Shown here: positions 62,197 to 62,237 of the stretch, in pieces
How positions within the stretch are numbered: position 1 is the stretch's first letter
Layout: each line of letters begins with the position of its first letter
Assembly (NCBI GenBank): GCA_964385695.1
Contig: CAYLQA010000013.1
Coordinates: 1-62,237 of the forward strand
Direction: 5' to 3'
From: CAYLQA01 sp964385695
Lineage (GTDB): Bacteria; Desulfobacterota; Desulfobulbia; Desulfobulbales; Desulfurivibrionaceae
DNA length: 62,237 nucleotides
The notes under the pieces: model-generated
The model's database searches: none
Seen by the model: only the letters and a program-made list of their open reading frames with translations
Told to the model about the DNA's origin: nothing
Program-made: the position numbers and the translations under genes

Positions 62197-62237
62197 TTGA
62201 TTGAACAGTCCTCTCCGGTTTTATAAGTGGATTCTGC

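Noticed and set aside
1..62237. CRISPR arrays, tRNA or rRNA genes
   Set aside because: No regularly spaced direct repeats with unique spacers, no cloverleaf-like sequence and no rRNA-like sequence were seen; the only tandem array is the 28-bp heptamer at 25248-25275.

Overview
The window looks like chromosome from a Desulfobacterota bacterium, most likely a Desulfobulbales-type sulfur or sulfate metaboliser. This is an inference from the futalosine menaquinone genes, an MBH-like Mrp antiporter operon and the general protein style; no rRNA or marker gene is present to settle it. Nearly everything is on the minus strand. No tRNA, rRNA or CRISPR array was seen.

Layout. 0-3.2 kb: a 3'-broken CoA-binding/acyl-CoA synthetase gene and a YyaL/DUF255 thioredoxin-fold protein. 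3.3-10.5 kb: an eight-gene Mrp/MBH-type cation:proton antiporter operon (E-F-G-[D/E/B fusion]-C-D-D-D), mostly joined by ATGA overlaps. 10.6-15.6 kb: a three-gene signalling/envelope cluster made of an adenylate cyclase with an MshEN-like N-terminus, a LysM/TPR lipoprotein and a membrane TPR-type protein with a CCHC zinc knuckle. 15.8-18.2 kb: four plus-strand genes (methyltransferase, pirin, small membrane protein, LytM-fold protein) facing a PpiC-type foldase across a strong hairpin terminator. 18.3-27.0 kb: a menaquinone operon using the futalosine route (tetR-mqnE-mqnC-mqnX-mqnA-ubiE-ubiX-mqnP-ppiC). A TetR gene heads it with a perfect palindromic operator directly in front of its own start codon, and each large gap holds a palindromic repeat.

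27.1-62.2 kb: a short-chain reductase lacking the catalytic Tyr and a small membrane protein, then a long surface-polysaccharide locus. It holds a WbpM-like dehydratase, two WecA-like transferases and one WcaJ-like sugar transferase, three GT4, two GT2 and one GT11 fucosyltransferase, AsnB, four methyltransferases, a MurJ-type flippase, a probable polymerase, a UDP-HexNAc dehydrogenase, UDP-glucuronate 4-epimerase and GalE. The locus is split at 48.7-51.4 kb by a decayed island: a DUF4143 ATPase killed by an in-frame TAG, and a transposase that is an IS4-type N-terminus joined in frame to a RAYT (REP-associated transposase) C-terminus.

Directly after the island comes a plus-strand cassette that differs in orientation from everything around it: an SGNH hydrolase, an SxtJ-like membrane protein, a 49-aa DUF5989/SxtK-like membrane protein and an SxtI/NodU-type carbamoyltransferase. 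It is probably a carbamoylation module for the polysaccharide. Two further remnants, a phosphomannomutase C-terminus and an integrase-type transposase C-terminus, show that the 57-62 kb end has been reshuffled repeatedly.
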